Origin: SZUA-37 sp964472525
GTDB lineage: Bacteria > Pseudomonadota > Gammaproteobacteria > UBA6429 > Thiohalophilaceae
Assembly (NCBI GenBank): GCA_964472525.1
Contig: CAYYLL010000012.1
Span: 1 to 64,000, forward strand
DNA length: 64,000 bases
Direction: 5' to 3'
The notes beneath the pieces were generated by a model, which did no database searches, had not been told where the DNA came from, and saw only the letters and a program-made list of their open reading frames with translations. How positions within the stretch are numbered: position 1 is the stretch's first letter; each line of letters begins with the position of its first letter. Position numbers and translations under genes: made by a program. This document shows, one piece after another, positions 27,641-36,516 of this stretch.

Positions 27641-29140
27641 ATGAATAAAGAAATCTTAATGGTTGTTGATGCTGTTTCAAATGAAAAAGGCGTTGATAAA
27701 GATATTATTTTTGAAGCCATTGAAGCGGCACTCGCCATGGCAACTAAAAAGCGTTATGACGCTGACATTGATGTACGTGTTGCCATCGACAGAGAAACCG
27801 GTGCTTATGATACCTTTAGACGTTGGTTGATCGTCGCCGACGATGCAGTTGAACAACCCGAAAGAGAATACACCTTAAGTGCGGCACAATACGATGATGA
27901 AAATCTTCAGGAAGGCGACTATATAGAAGAACAAATTGAGTCGGTTGAATTTGGTCGTATCGCGGCACAAACAGCCAAACAGGTGATTGTTCAAAAGGTA
28001 CGAGAAGCGGAACGCGCACAGGTTGTCGAACTATATGAAGGTCGTATCGGTGAATTGGTCATGGGTGTGGTGAAGCGTGTTGAGCGTGGTAATGTTTATC
28101 TGGACTTAGGCGCAAATGCAGATGCAATTATTCCGCGTGAAGATATGATCCCCCGTGAAGCGGTGCGTCCGGGTGACCGCATTCGAGGTTATTTGAAAGA
28201 AATAAACAAAGAAGTGCGTGGTCCACAATTATTTGTAAGTCGAACTGCACCTGAATTTTTAATTGAATTGTTTAAAATTGAAGTCCCTGAAATTGGTGAA
28301 GGTTTAATTGAGTTAATTGGCGCTTCACGTGACCCAGGTTCACGTGCAAAAATTGCGGTTCACAGTACCGAAGCACGCATCGATCCAGTCGGTGCCTGCG
28401 TAGGGATGCGTGGTTCGCGTGTGCAGGCAGTATCGAATGAGCTTGCAGGCGAAAGAATTGATATCGTTTTATGGGATGACAATCAGGCGCAGTTCGTCAT
28501 TAATGCCATGTCACCGGCTGAAGTATTATCCATCGTTGTCGATGAAGATTCCGAATCCATGGACATTGCTGTCGCAGAAGAGCAACTATCACAAGCGATT
28601 GGCCGTGGTGGACAGAATGTTAAATTAGCAAGTGAACTCACTGGCTGGACTTTGAATGTGATGTCAGAAACCGATGCAGAAGAAAAAGGTGAAGCAGAAG
28701 CCGAACGTATCCAGAAATTATTTATGGATCAATTAGATGTTGATGAAGAAGTCGCCGTTATTCTTGCACAGGAAGGCTTTTCAACTATTGATGAAATTGC
28801 CTATGTCCCTGTTGATGAAATGCGGGAAATTGAAGAATTTGATGATGATATGGTAAATGAGTTACGCGGACGTGCGAATGACGTTCTTTTAACGCGTGCC
28901 ATATCAAAAGAAGAAGATTTAAGTGTAGAACCAGCTGATGACCTGAAAGAAATGGACGGTATGGAATTACCTCTGGCCTATAAACTGGCAAAACAGGGTG
29001 TGATTACCATGGAAGATTTAGCAGAACAATCGGTGGATGAATTAATGGTTGTGGATGACATGGATGAAGAACTTGCTGCTCAGTTAATCATGACAGCACG
29101 CAAACCCTGGTTTGAAGAAGCGGAACAAAACGAGTCGTAA
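27641..29140 (+). CDS. nusA: Transcription termination/antitermination protein NusA
   Basis: A 499-residue RNA-polymerase-binding factor. In order there is an N-terminal polymerase-binding domain (residues 1-125), an S1 domain (about 135-200, GVVKRVERGNVYLDLG), two KH domains (GACVGMRGSRVQAV near 250 and AIGRGGQNVKLASEL near 320), and two acidic C-terminal helix-hairpin-helix repeats as in E. coli NusA. Full length and intact. Between rimP and infB as in most bacteria. Confidence 0.98.
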   Translation: MNKEILMVVDAVSNEKGVDKDIIFEAIEAALAMATKKRYDADIDVRVAIDRETGAYDTFRRWLIVADDAVEQPEREYTLSAAQYDDENLQEGDYIEEQIESVEFGRIAAQTAKQVIVQKVREAERAQVVELYEGRIGELVMGVVKRVERGNVYLDLGANADAIIPREDMIPREAVRPGDRIRGYLKEINKEVRGPQLFVSRTAPEFLIELFKIEVPEIGEGLIELIGASRDPGSRAKIAVHSTEARIDPVGACVGMRGSRVQAVSNELAGERIDIVLWDDNQAQFVINAMSPAEVLSIVVDEDSESMDIAVAEEQLSQAIGRGGQNVKLASELTGWTLNVMSETDAEEKGEAEAERIQKLFMDQLDVDEEVAVILAQEGFSTIDEIAYVPVDEMREIEEFDDDMVNELRGRANDVLLTRAISKEEDLSVEPADDLKEMDGMELPLAYKLAKQGVITMEDLAEQSVDELMVVDDMDEELAAQLIMTARKPWFEEAEQNES

Positions 29141-29224
29141 TTTTAATATTGATGATACTTGAATACTCAATATAAATTTAGAACTGATTTTGAATACAGA
29201 ATAGTTAATTAAGGTAAAAAATAA

Positions 29225-31768
29225 ATGGCTGATGTAACTGTCAAACAATTTGCTGAAGTAGTTGGAATAAGCATTGATAAATTGCTTGAGCAATTTAAGG
29301 ACGCTGGCATTAAAATTTTAGATGCTGATGCGATGGTTAGTGATGCGGAAAAAATGGAATTACTTACTTTTTTACGTACTAAACACGGTAAAGAAGCCGA
29401 AGCTAAGAAAGTAGAAAAACCAAAAGCAGCCAAGATAACATTAAGTCGGCGCTCCACCTCTGAACTAAAACAGACAGGCTCACGTAATAAGACAGCTAAA
29501 TCGGTGACGGTTGAAGTGCGTAAAAAACGTACCTACGCTAAACGTGCTTCGGCCGAGCCGGATGAAGCCAGTGTGGATAAACTTGCAGAAGTTCAGGCGC
29601 AGCGTGAACAACTTGAAGCTGATCAGCAAAAGCAGCATGAAGCCAACCAACGTTTGAAAGAAGAACAGGCATCGTCACGTTTAGCCGCAGAAGAAGAAAA
29701 ACAAAAGCGGGAAGAAGAAAAAGAAAAACGTGAAGAAGAAGCAAAACTGGAAGCTGAAAAGCAAGCGGCAGAAAAACAGACCGAAACGACCAAGCCTTCT
29801 GACAGCACTGAAGCTAAAGCAAAGCGTGAAAAAACCACTAAAGAGAAAGACCAGGGTAGCCGTGATGGTGGCGATCATCGTAAAACAAAATACGGTCGTA
29901 AAGAATTACACGTTGCCAGTGAAGGAATCGGGAAAAGAAAACGTAAACATAAAGCGCCTCGAAGTGCGGCAAAATCGGATGGTGGTGAACATGGTTTCCA
30001 GAAGCCAGTTAATCCCGTTATCTATGAAGTTGAACTCCCTGAAACCATTACAGTTGCGATCTTAGCGCAGAAAATGTCAGTTAAGGCCGCCGAAGTGATC
30101 AAAGCAATGATGAACTTAGGTTCAATGGTTACCATCAACCAGGTACTTGATCAAGAAACGGCAACCATTGTTGTCGAAGAAATGGGGCATAGTGCTAAAC
30201 TGATCAACGATGATGCGATTGAAGAACAAATTCTTGATACAGATGATGCAGGCGATGCGGTTAAACGTTCACCGGTTGTCACTATTATGGGGCATGTTGA
30301 TCATGGTAAAACATCGTTACTGGATTATATTCGAGAAACAAAAGTCACTTCCGGTGAAGCCGGTGGTATTACTCAGCATATAGGTGCTTATAGCGTACAC
30401 ACTAAAACGGGTGACATTACCTTTTTAGATACTCCGGGACACGCCGCTTTTACAGCGATGCGTTCACGCGGTGCAAAATCAACGGATATTGTGGTGTTAG
30501 TGGTTGCTGCAGACGATGGTGTGATGCCGCAAACCAAAGAAGCCATTCAACATGCGAGAGCGGCAGAAGTACCCATTATTGTTGCGATTAATAAAATGGA
30601 TAAACCCGAAGCGGATCCCGAGCGGGTTAAAAATGAGCTATCACAAAACGATGTTATTCCTGAAGACTGGGGTGGCGATACCATTATGTTAAACGTCTCT
30701 GCTCATACCGGTGAAGGAGTGGATGAGTTATTAGATGCCATCGTATTGCAAGCTGAAATGCTGGAGCTTAAAGCCGTTGTAGAAGGTGTAGCTCGTGGTG
30801 TGGTTGTTGAAGCACGTCTCGACAAAGGTCGCGGCCCAGTTTCAACTATTTTGATACAGCGTGGTACGTTAAACAAAGGTGATATTTTACTGGCCGGTTT
30901 AGAGTATGGCCGTGTGCGAGCAATTATTAATGATAAAGGCGAGTCGCTTGCCACAGCCGGTCCGTCTATGCCGGTTGAAGTCTTAGGTTTGTCCGGCACA
31001 CCGTCGGCGGGTGATGAAGCCACCGTGGTTGACAATGAACGTAAGGCGCGAGAAGTGGCGGTGTTCCGTCAAAGTAAATCACGCGAAATTAAACTGGCAC
31101 GTCAGCAAGCCGCTAAACTCGAAAACATGTTCTCTCAAATGGAAGAAGGTGATGTGAGTACCCTGAATATTGTACTCAAAGCTGATGTACAAGGTTCGGT
31201 TGAAGCGATTGTAGATGCATTATTAAAACTCTCGACTGACGAGGTAAAAGTTAAAATTGTTGCCAGTGGTGTGGGTGGTATTAATGAGTCTGATGCGAAT
31301 TTAGCCGTGGCATCGACTGCAATTGTGATTGGTTTTAATGTTCGAGCCGATGTGGTTGCAAAACGTATTTTAGATGAAGAAGAAATTGATTTACGTTATT
31401 ACAGTGTTATTTATGATTTAATCGATGAAGTGAAAAGTGCCATGACAGGAATGCTGGCACCGGAATTCAAAGAAGAAATCATTGGTTTGGCCGAAGTGCG
31501 TGATGTGTTCCGTTCACCAAAATTTGGCTTGATTGCCGGTTGTATGGTTGTTGATGGTCTTATTAAGCGGAGTAATCCCATCCGTGTATTACGCGATAAC
31601 GTGGTTATCTATGAAGGTGAACTTGAATCCTTACGTCGCTTTAAAGATGATGTAAACGAAGTTAAACAAGGCACTGAATGTGGTATTGGCGTTAAAAATT
31701 ACAATGATGTAAAAGAAGGCGATCAGATCGAAGTATTTGAACGTGTTGAAGTGAAGCGTGAACTTTAA
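29225..31768 (+). CDS. infB: Translation initiation factor IF-2
   Basis: GTPase of 847 residues that brings the initiator tRNA to the 30S subunit. The N-terminus has an IF2_N domain (VTVKQFAEVVGISIDKLLEQ) and a highly charged Lys/Glu-rich linker (about residues 60-260). A second IF2_N copy and the G domain follow, with GHVDHGKTS at residue 356, DTPGHAAFT and NKMDKPEAD. Domains II, III and C2 complete the protein. Shorter in-frame starts may yield isoforms, as in E. coli, but this cannot be decided here. Confidence 0.98.
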   Translation: MADVTVKQFAEVVGISIDKLLEQFKDAGIKILDADAMVSDAEKMELLTFLRTKHGKEAEAKKVEKPKAAKITLSRRSTSELKQTGSRNKTAKSVTVEVRKKRTYAKRASAEPDEASVDKLAEVQAQREQLEADQQKQHEANQRLKEEQASSRLAAEEEKQKREEEKEKREEEAKLEAEKQAAEKQTETTKPSDSTEAKAKREKTTKEKDQGSRDGGDHRKTKYGRKELHVASEGIGKRKRKHKAPRSAAKSDGGEHGFQKPVNPVIYEVELPETITVAILAQKMSVKAAEVIKAMMNLGSMVTINQVLDQETATIVVEEMGHSAKLINDDAIEEQILDTDDAGDAVKRSPVVTIMGHVDHGKTSLLDYIRETKVTSGEAGGITQHIGAYSVHTKTGDITFLDTPGHAAFTAMRSRGAKSTDIVVLVVAADDGVMPQTKEAIQHARAAEVPIIVAINKMDKPEADPERVKNELSQNDVIPEDWGGDTIMLNVSAHTGEGVDELLDAIVLQAEMLELKAVVEGVARGVVVEARLDKGRGPVSTILIQRGTLNKGDILLAGLEYGRVRAIINDKGESLATAGPSMPVEVLGLSGTPSAGDEATVVDNERKAREVAVFRQSKSREIKLARQQAAKLENMFSQMEEGDVSTLNIVLKADVQGSVEAIVDALLKLSTDEVKVKIVASGVGGINESDANLAVASTAIVIGFNVRADVVAKRILDEEEIDLRYYSVIYDLIDEVKSAMTGMLAPEFKEEIIGLAEVRDVFRSPKFGLIAGCMVVDGLIKRSNPIRVLRDNVVIYEGELESLRRFKDDVNEVKQGTECGIGVKNYNDVKEGDQIEVFERVEVKREL

Positions 31769-31812
31769 TTTTTTATAACTTGTTATCTTATCATTTTTAA
31801 TATTTAAGCCTT

Positions 31813-32223
31813 ATGCCAAAAGATTTTAGTCGATCCCGTCGAGTCGGTGAACAAATTCAGCGAGAAATTGCTGATATGCTTCACAGTGAATCCAAAGATC
31901 CACGCTTTAAGCTATTAACCATCTCAGCCGTTGAGGTTGCGAGTGATCTTGCCTATGCGAAAGTATTTTTTACTTTATTAGACGATTCACTGGATATTGA
32001 TAATGTACAGCAAGCCTTGGTCAAGGCCAGTGGATTTATGCGCAAACAATTAGCTAAAAGAATGTCATTAAGAATTGTGCCCAATTTAAGATTTGTCTAC
32101 GACAAAAGTATTGCTTATGGCGCTAGCCTGTCCAACCTGATTGATGATGTGATTGAATCAGACAAAGCAAAGCATGTAGATGAAGACAGTACCCATGAAG
32201 ACAATAAGCATGGTGACAACTAA
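31813..32223 (+). CDS. rbfA: 30S ribosome-binding factor A
   Basis: A 136-residue KH-fold protein that acts in late 30S maturation and cold adaptation. It has the family start RSRRVGEQIQREIADML, DPRFKLLTISAVEVASDLAYAKV and LRIVPNLRFVYDKS. The last 25 residues are acidic and His-rich (HVDEDSTHEDNKHGDN) beyond the usual core. Its TAA overlaps the truB ATG by one base (TAATG), implying coupled translation. Confidence 0.96.
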   Translation: MPKDFSRSRRVGEQIQREIADMLHSESKDPRFKLLTISAVEVASDLAYAKVFFTLLDDSLDIDNVQQALVKASGFMRKQLAKRMSLRIVPNLRFVYDKSIAYGASLSNLIDDVIESDKAKHVDEDSTHEDNKHGDN

Positions 32224-33137
32224 TGGCACGTAGACGTAAAGGTCGAGCGGTACATGGCATTATATTATTAGACAAACCGTCAGGTATTTCATCGAATGCA
32301 GCACTGCAACAAGTTAAACGTTTGTTTAATGCGCAAAAAGCAGGCCATACAGGCAGTTTAGATCCACTTGCAACAGGCTTGTTACCCGTATGTTTGGGCG
32401 AGGCCACCAAAATAACCAGTTATCTTTTAGATGCAGACAAAAAATATCAGGGTACTGCTCAATTAGGTGTTCGCACCAATACAGCCGATGCCGAAGGTGA
32501 TATTTTACAAACGCGTCCGGTGCCTGTTTTGTCCGACAGTACTCTCGAAATGGCGTTGGATTCTTTTCGAGGTGATATTTCTCAAATTCCCCCGATGCAT
32601 TCGGCTTTAAAGCTCAATGGCAAACCCCTGTATAAATTAGCACGGCAGGGCATTGAAGTTGAGCGCCAACCTCGCAATGTCACCATATTTGAGCTTAATA
32701 AACTGGCTTTTGACAACGATGAATTAGAACTTTTTGTTCACTGCTCCAAAGGAACCTATATTCGTACTTTGGTTGAAGATTTAGGTGAAATACTGGAATG
32801 TGGCGCACACTTAAAATCATTAAGACGCATTGCGGCAGGTCCTTTCGATATTAGTCAGACCGTGAGTTTGGATAAATTGACTGCGTTGGCTGATGAAGGT
32901 TTTGATGCCTTGGATACCCTTTTAATTCCCATGCACACCGCATTGGCTGACTGGCCAGAAATTAGTTTGTCCGACAATTCGGCCTATTATGTGCGTCAGG
33001 GGCAGCCAGTTCTGGTGCCAAAAGCGCCGAGTAATGGTTGGGTGCGATTAATGGGTGAAAAGCCGGGTGACTTTATCGGCATCGGGCATATTCTGGATGA
33101 TGGCCGTGTGGCACCAAAACGTCTGGTGAATATCTAA
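32223..33137 (+). CDS. truB: tRNA pseudouridine-55 synthase TruB
   Basis: Makes the universal pseudouridine 55 in the T-loop of tRNAs. The 304-residue protein has HGIILLDKPSGISSN near residue 11 and the catalytic motif GHTGSLDPLATGLLP with Asp47. IPPMHSALKLNGKPLYKLAR and CSKGTYIRTLVEDLG come further on, and a C-terminal PUA-like part ends the protein. Overlaps rbfA by one base. Confidence 0.97.
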   Translation: MARRRKGRAVHGIILLDKPSGISSNAALQQVKRLFNAQKAGHTGSLDPLATGLLPVCLGEATKITSYLLDADKKYQGTAQLGVRTNTADAEGDILQTRPVPVLSDSTLEMALDSFRGDISQIPPMHSALKLNGKPLYKLARQGIEVERQPRNVTIFELNKLAFDNDELELFVHCSKGTYIRTLVEDLGEILECGAHLKSLRRIAAGPFDISQTVSLDKLTALADEGFDALDTLLIPMHTALADWPEISLSDNSAYYVRQGQPVLVPKAPSNGWVRLMGEKPGDFIGIGHILDDGRVAPKRLVNI

Positions 33138-33224
33138 CGATTTAGCTTTAATTAGCTAGACTCGATTAAATCATCGAAAATAGACGAATTTAGTCGATTA
33201 TTATCATAAAAGGCCGGATTTTGC

Positions 33225-33254
33225 TTGTGTCAGACTACTGCGCGCGGGTACAAT
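33225..33254 (+). promoter_or_regulatory. Probable sigma70 promoter of rpsO-pnp
   Basis: TTGTGT (33225-33230), an 18-base spacer, and TACAAT (33249-33254) lie about 50 bases upstream of the rpsO start. An imperfect 9-bp inverted repeat just after truB (around 33162-33197) precedes it. Moderate match only. Confidence 0.5.
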
Positions 33255-33303
33255 ACGCGCCTTTAATTTTGTAACATTTTTTGTGTAATAACAGGAGTTT
33301 GTG

Positions 33304-33573
33304 ATGTCCTTAGGCGCTGAAGAAAAGGCCAATATTGTTAGTAAATACGCTCGTACTGAGAGCGATACCGGTTCACCTGAAGTTCAGGTAGCTTTATTGT
33401 CAAATCGTATCAACGATTTATCAGGTCATTTTAAAGAACATATCCACGACCATCATTCACGTCAGGGTTTATTACGCATGGTAAGTCAACGTCGTAAGTT
33501 GTTAGATTATTTAAGAAATAAAGACTTGCAACGTTACCGTGACTTAATTGCTTCTTTAGGTTTACGTAAGTAA
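33304..33573 (+). CDS. rpsO: 30S ribosomal protein S15
   Basis: An 89-residue primary 16S rRNA-binding protein of the 30S platform. It shows TGSPEVQVALLSNRINDLSGH, HHSRQGLLRMVSQRRKLLDYL and a final GLRK. ATG 33304 is preferred over the GTG one codon earlier because it has AGGAG at a 7-base spacing and gives the normal MSL start. Followed by pnp, as in most gammaproteobacteria. Confidence 0.98.
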   Translation: MSLGAEEKANIVSKYARTESDTGSPEVQVALLSNRINDLSGHFKEHIHDHHSRQGLLRMVSQRRKLLDYLRNKDLQRYRDLIASLGLRK

Positions 33574-33581
33574 ACCGGGCA

Positions 33582-33602
33582 AAAAGCTGGCTGCTAGCTT
33601 TT
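33582..33602 (+). other. Hairpin between rpsO and pnp
   Basis: AAAAGCT / AGCTTTT, a 7-bp stem around a 7-base loop, 8 bases after the rpsO stop. Only a partial T-run follows (TTTTAGTTT). It corresponds in place to the attenuating terminator after E. coli rpsO. Confidence 0.5.
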
Positions 33603-33653
33603 AGTTTATGCCAGCGACAAATAATGCCAAAGAATAATAAAAGACAACTATAT

Positions 33654-33675
33654 CTCCGGCAGTCCTCTGCCGGAG
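33654..33675 (+). promoter_or_regulatory. Leader hairpin of pnp
   Basis: A perfect 9-bp GC-rich stem, CTCCGGCAG / CTGCCGGAG, with a TCCT loop and no T-run, 39 bases before the pnp start. In E. coli the pnp leader contains an RNase III-cut hairpin used for autoregulation; this one is in the same place. The function is inferred from that parallel. Confidence 0.6.
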
Positions 33676-33714
33676 TTCATACCGCTAGCAACAAACAAGA
33701 AACGAGGATACTCG

Positions 33715-35799
33715 ATGACTCCTGTAAAACATGAATTTAAATTTGGTGAACATACTTTAACGTTGGAAACAGGTGAAGTTGCACGTCAAGCAACCGGCGC
33801 TGTATTCATTAGCATGGGTGATACCAAGTTACTGGTAACGGCTGTTGCTGAAAAGTCGGCTGCACCCGGTCGTGACTTTTTCCCATTAACAGTTAACTAC
33901 ACCGAAAAAACATATGCAGTGGGTCGTATTCCCGGTGGTTTCCTTAAACGCGAAGCACGCCCCAGTGAACATGAAACATTAACCTCACGTTTAATTGACC
34001 GTCCGATCCGTCCGCTTTTCCCAGAAGGTTTTACTAACGAGGTGCAAGTGATTGCAACCGTTATGTCTCGTGACCCGGAAGTTGAGCCAGATATGCTTGC
34101 TTTAATTGGCGCATCAGCGGCACTCACATTAACCGGCGCACCGTTTAACGGCCCTGTAGGTTGTGCGCGTGTTGGTTATAAAGACGGTGAATACATTTTA
34201 AACCCGGCCACATCGGTTATTCCTGAGTCAGACCTTAACCTTGTTGTTGCCGGTACAGATTCTGCGGTACTCATGGTGGAATCCGAAGCCGATTTATTGT
34301 CTGAAGAAGTCATGCTCGGTGCGGTTACCTTTGGTCACGATGCTTTTCAGTGTGTTATTGCGGGCATTAAAGAGTTCGCCAAAATGGCGGGTACAGTGGC
34401 ATGGGACTGGACATCTGAAGAAAAGAATCAGGCGGTGGCTGACGTCGTTGCAACTGAATGTGAAGCGGGCTTTAAAACAGGCTACCAGATTAAAGAAAAA
34501 CTAGATCGTTACGATGCGTTATCGAAAGTACGCAAAGCAGCCATTGAGAAATTATGCGCCGATGATGCGAACAATGAAGAAGATGTGCGTGACGCAATGG
34601 AATCACTCGAAAAGCGTATCGTTCGTAGTCAGGTTTTAGAAGGTCAACCGCGTATCGATGGCCGTGATACTCGTACTGTTCGCCCTATTGCCGTTAAAAT
34701 TGGTATTTTACCTCGCGCACACGGTTCTGCTTTATTCACCCGTGGCGAAACGCAGTCTATTGTTGTTACAACCTTAGGCACAGAACGTGACTCACAAGTG
34801 ATTGATGCCTTAGAAGGCAGCTATCGTGAACCGTTTATGTTCCAGTATAACTTCCCTCCATTCAGTGTGGGTGAAACAGGGCGTACCGGTTCTCCTGGTC
34901 GTCGTGAAATTGGTCATGGTCGTTTAGCCAAGCGTGGTGTTTTAGCGATTATGCCACCAATGGAAGATTTCCCATATTCCTTACGTGTAGTGTCTGAAAT
35001 TACTGAATCCAACGGTTCAAGCTCGATGGCATCGGTTTGTGGTGCAAGCCTTTCTATGATGGATGCTGGCGTACCGGTTAAAGCACCGGTTGCGGGTATC
35101 GCAATGGGTTTAATCAAAGAAGGTGACAAATTTGCCATTCTTTCTGACATCTTAGGCGATGAAGATCATCTAGGTGATATGGACTTTAAAGTTGCGGGCA
35201 GCAAAGACGGTATTACTGCTCTGCAAATGGACATTAAAATCGAAGGTATCACCAAAGAAATTATGGAAATAGCTTTAGATCAGGCAAAAGAAGGGCGTTT
35301 GTTTATTTTAGGTGAAATGGCCAAAGTTATTTCTGAGCCTCGTACAGAAATGTCTGAACATGCTCCACGTTATGTTACCTTTAAAATTAACCCTGATAAA
35401 ATTCGTGATGTGATTGGTAAAGGTGGATCAACTATTCGCTCTATTACTGAGCAAACCGGTACCAGTATTGATATTACTGACGATGGTGTGGTTAAAATTG
35501 CCTCAACTGACGGTACGGCAGCAGAAGAAGCCAAACGCATGGTTGAGCAAATCACGGCAGAAGTTGAAGTCGGTAAAATTTACGAAGGCAAAGTGGCTAA
35601 GTTAATGGACTTTGGTGCCTTTGTAACAATTTTACCAGGCAAAGACGGCTTGGTGCATGTTTCGCAAATTAGCGAAGAACGTGTTGAAAAAGTCAGTGAT
35701 GAATTGACTGAAGGCGAAACCGTTAAAGTAAAAGTACTGGAAATCGATAAACAAGGTCGAATTCGTTTAAGTATGAAAGCGGTTGCTGCTGAAGCATAA
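33715..35799 (+). CDS. pnp: Polyribonucleotide nucleotidyltransferase (PNPase)
   Basis: 3'-5' phosphorolytic exoribonuclease of the RNA degradosome, 694 residues. It has two RNase PH domains (the first with FPLTVNYTEKTYAVGRIPGG and RLIDRPIRPLFP, the second with FPPFSVGETGRTGSPGRREI near residue 385). A KH domain (INPDKIRDVIGKGGSTIRSI near residue 560) and an S1 domain (YEGKVAKLMDFGAFV near residue 625) follow. ATG 33715 has GAGG upstream. A perfect terminator follows the gene. Confidence 0.98.
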   Translation: MTPVKHEFKFGEHTLTLETGEVARQATGAVFISMGDTKLLVTAVAEKSAAPGRDFFPLTVNYTEKTYAVGRIPGGFLKREARPSEHETLTSRLIDRPIRPLFPEGFTNEVQVIATVMSRDPEVEPDMLALIGASAALTLTGAPFNGPVGCARVGYKDGEYILNPATSVIPESDLNLVVAGTDSAVLMVESEADLLSEEVMLGAVTFGHDAFQCVIAGIKEFAKMAGTVAWDWTSEEKNQAVADVVATECEAGFKTGYQIKEKLDRYDALSKVRKAAIEKLCADDANNEEDVRDAMESLEKRIVRSQVLEGQPRIDGRDTRTVRPIAVKIGILPRAHGSALFTRGETQSIVVTTLGTERDSQVIDALEGSYREPFMFQYNFPPFSVGETGRTGSPGRREIGHGRLAKRGVLAIMPPMEDFPYSLRVVSEITESNGSSSMASVCGASLSMMDAGVPVKAPVAGIAMGLIKEGDKFAILSDILGDEDHLGDMDFKVAGSKDGITALQMDIKIEGITKEIMEIALDQAKEGRLFILGEMAKVISEPRTEMSEHAPRYVTFKINPDKIRDVIGKGGSTIRSITEQTGTSIDITDDGVVKIASTDGTAAEEAKRMVEQITAEVEVGKIYEGKVAKLMDFGAFVTILPGKDGLVHVSQISEERVEKVSDELTEGETVKVKVLEIDKQGRIRLSMKAVAAEA

Positions 35800-35821
35800 G
35801 CTTTTAAATAGCAATATGCTT

Positions 35822-35850
35822 AAAAGACCCGCTTTTGCGGGTCTTTTTTT
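35822..35850 (+). terminator. Rho-independent terminator of pnp
   Basis: AAAAGACCCGC / GCGGGTCTTTT is an 11-bp stem with a TTTT loop and a T-run of seven, 22 bases after the pnp stop. Confidence 0.95.
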
Positions 35851-35877
35851 GCTTGGAATTAGGGGGTAGATTGCCTA

Positions 35878-35883
35878 TATAAT
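35878..35883 (+). promoter_or_regulatory. Possible -10 element before the lipoprotein gene
   Basis: TATAAT lies 62 bases before the start of the lipoprotein gene. The best upstream partner, TTGGAA, is 19 bases away, longer than ideal. It is the only promoter-like match in the gap. Confidence 0.35.
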
Positions 35884-35945
35884 GGCATGGTAGTTGCATT
35901 TTTCAATGAGTCTACTTGTATAGACTTTAATGAAAGAGGCGTTCC

Positions 35946-36503
35946 ATGCGAATAATATCAATGCAAACAATCCGTTATATCTTTTACGGGCTACTTACCG
36001 TTGCCATCTTAGGGGCTTGTGCGGCACCTGCTCCACCGCTTGAAATTAAAGATGCTAGCCGTAGTATGATTTTTGGGCATGTTGAAGCACCAGAAAAAGT
36101 GACTGAAGTTGAACTGCGAGAGTACGGTAAGTTTTATATTCCTCCTTTTGTTAAACCGCCACGGGTACTTATATATAACAATGGCAACTTTATGGCTGAA
36201 AATTTAAAACCCGGTAAATACATTATTTCTGCCTTTAATACCAAAAAAAGTGATTTTGTACTGGTTAACTCCAAGCGCACGGCCTATCAAAATATTATTC
36301 ATGTTGGTGTGGGTGAAGCCAAATTTATTGGCTCTTACCGAATTACGGATATAAAAAGAGGCTTATTGGATAAAGGCGAATTTGATGTACGTCGGGCTCG
36401 CAAACCTAGCGAAAGACGGGTTATTCGGCATTTGTTTAATGTAACTCAAGGAACCGTCTGGCAAGCTATGCTCGAACACCGTATGCAGGAATTGCGACAG
36501 TAA
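35946..36503 (+). CDS. Predicted lipoprotein of unknown function
   Basis: A 185-residue protein. The signal peptide ends in a lipobox LGAC near residue 25, followed by a proline-rich start (AAPAPPLEI). The mature part has alternating hydrophobic residues (MIFGHVEAPEKVTEVEL, RVLIYNNGNFMAENLKPGKY) that suggest a beta-sandwich, with a basic C-terminus. It was not recognised as a known family. Ribosome-binding site AGAGG precedes ATG 35946. It converges on the sigma54 activator gene with only 13 bases between the stops. Confidence 0.75.
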   Translation: MRIISMQTIRYIFYGLLTVAILGACAAPAPPLEIKDASRSMIFGHVEAPEKVTEVELREYGKFYIPPFVKPPRVLIYNNGNFMAENLKPGKYIISAFNTKKSDFVLVNSKRTAYQNIIHVGVGEAKFIGSYRITDIKRGLLDKGEFDVRRARKPSERRVIRHLFNVTQGTVWQAMLEHRMQELRQ

Positions 36504-36516
36504 AGGGATTTATTTT

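Noticed and set aside
29538..29878. Reverse open frames under the infB linker
   Set aside because: They arise from the repetitive Lys/Glu codons; the forward frame is a conserved IF-2.
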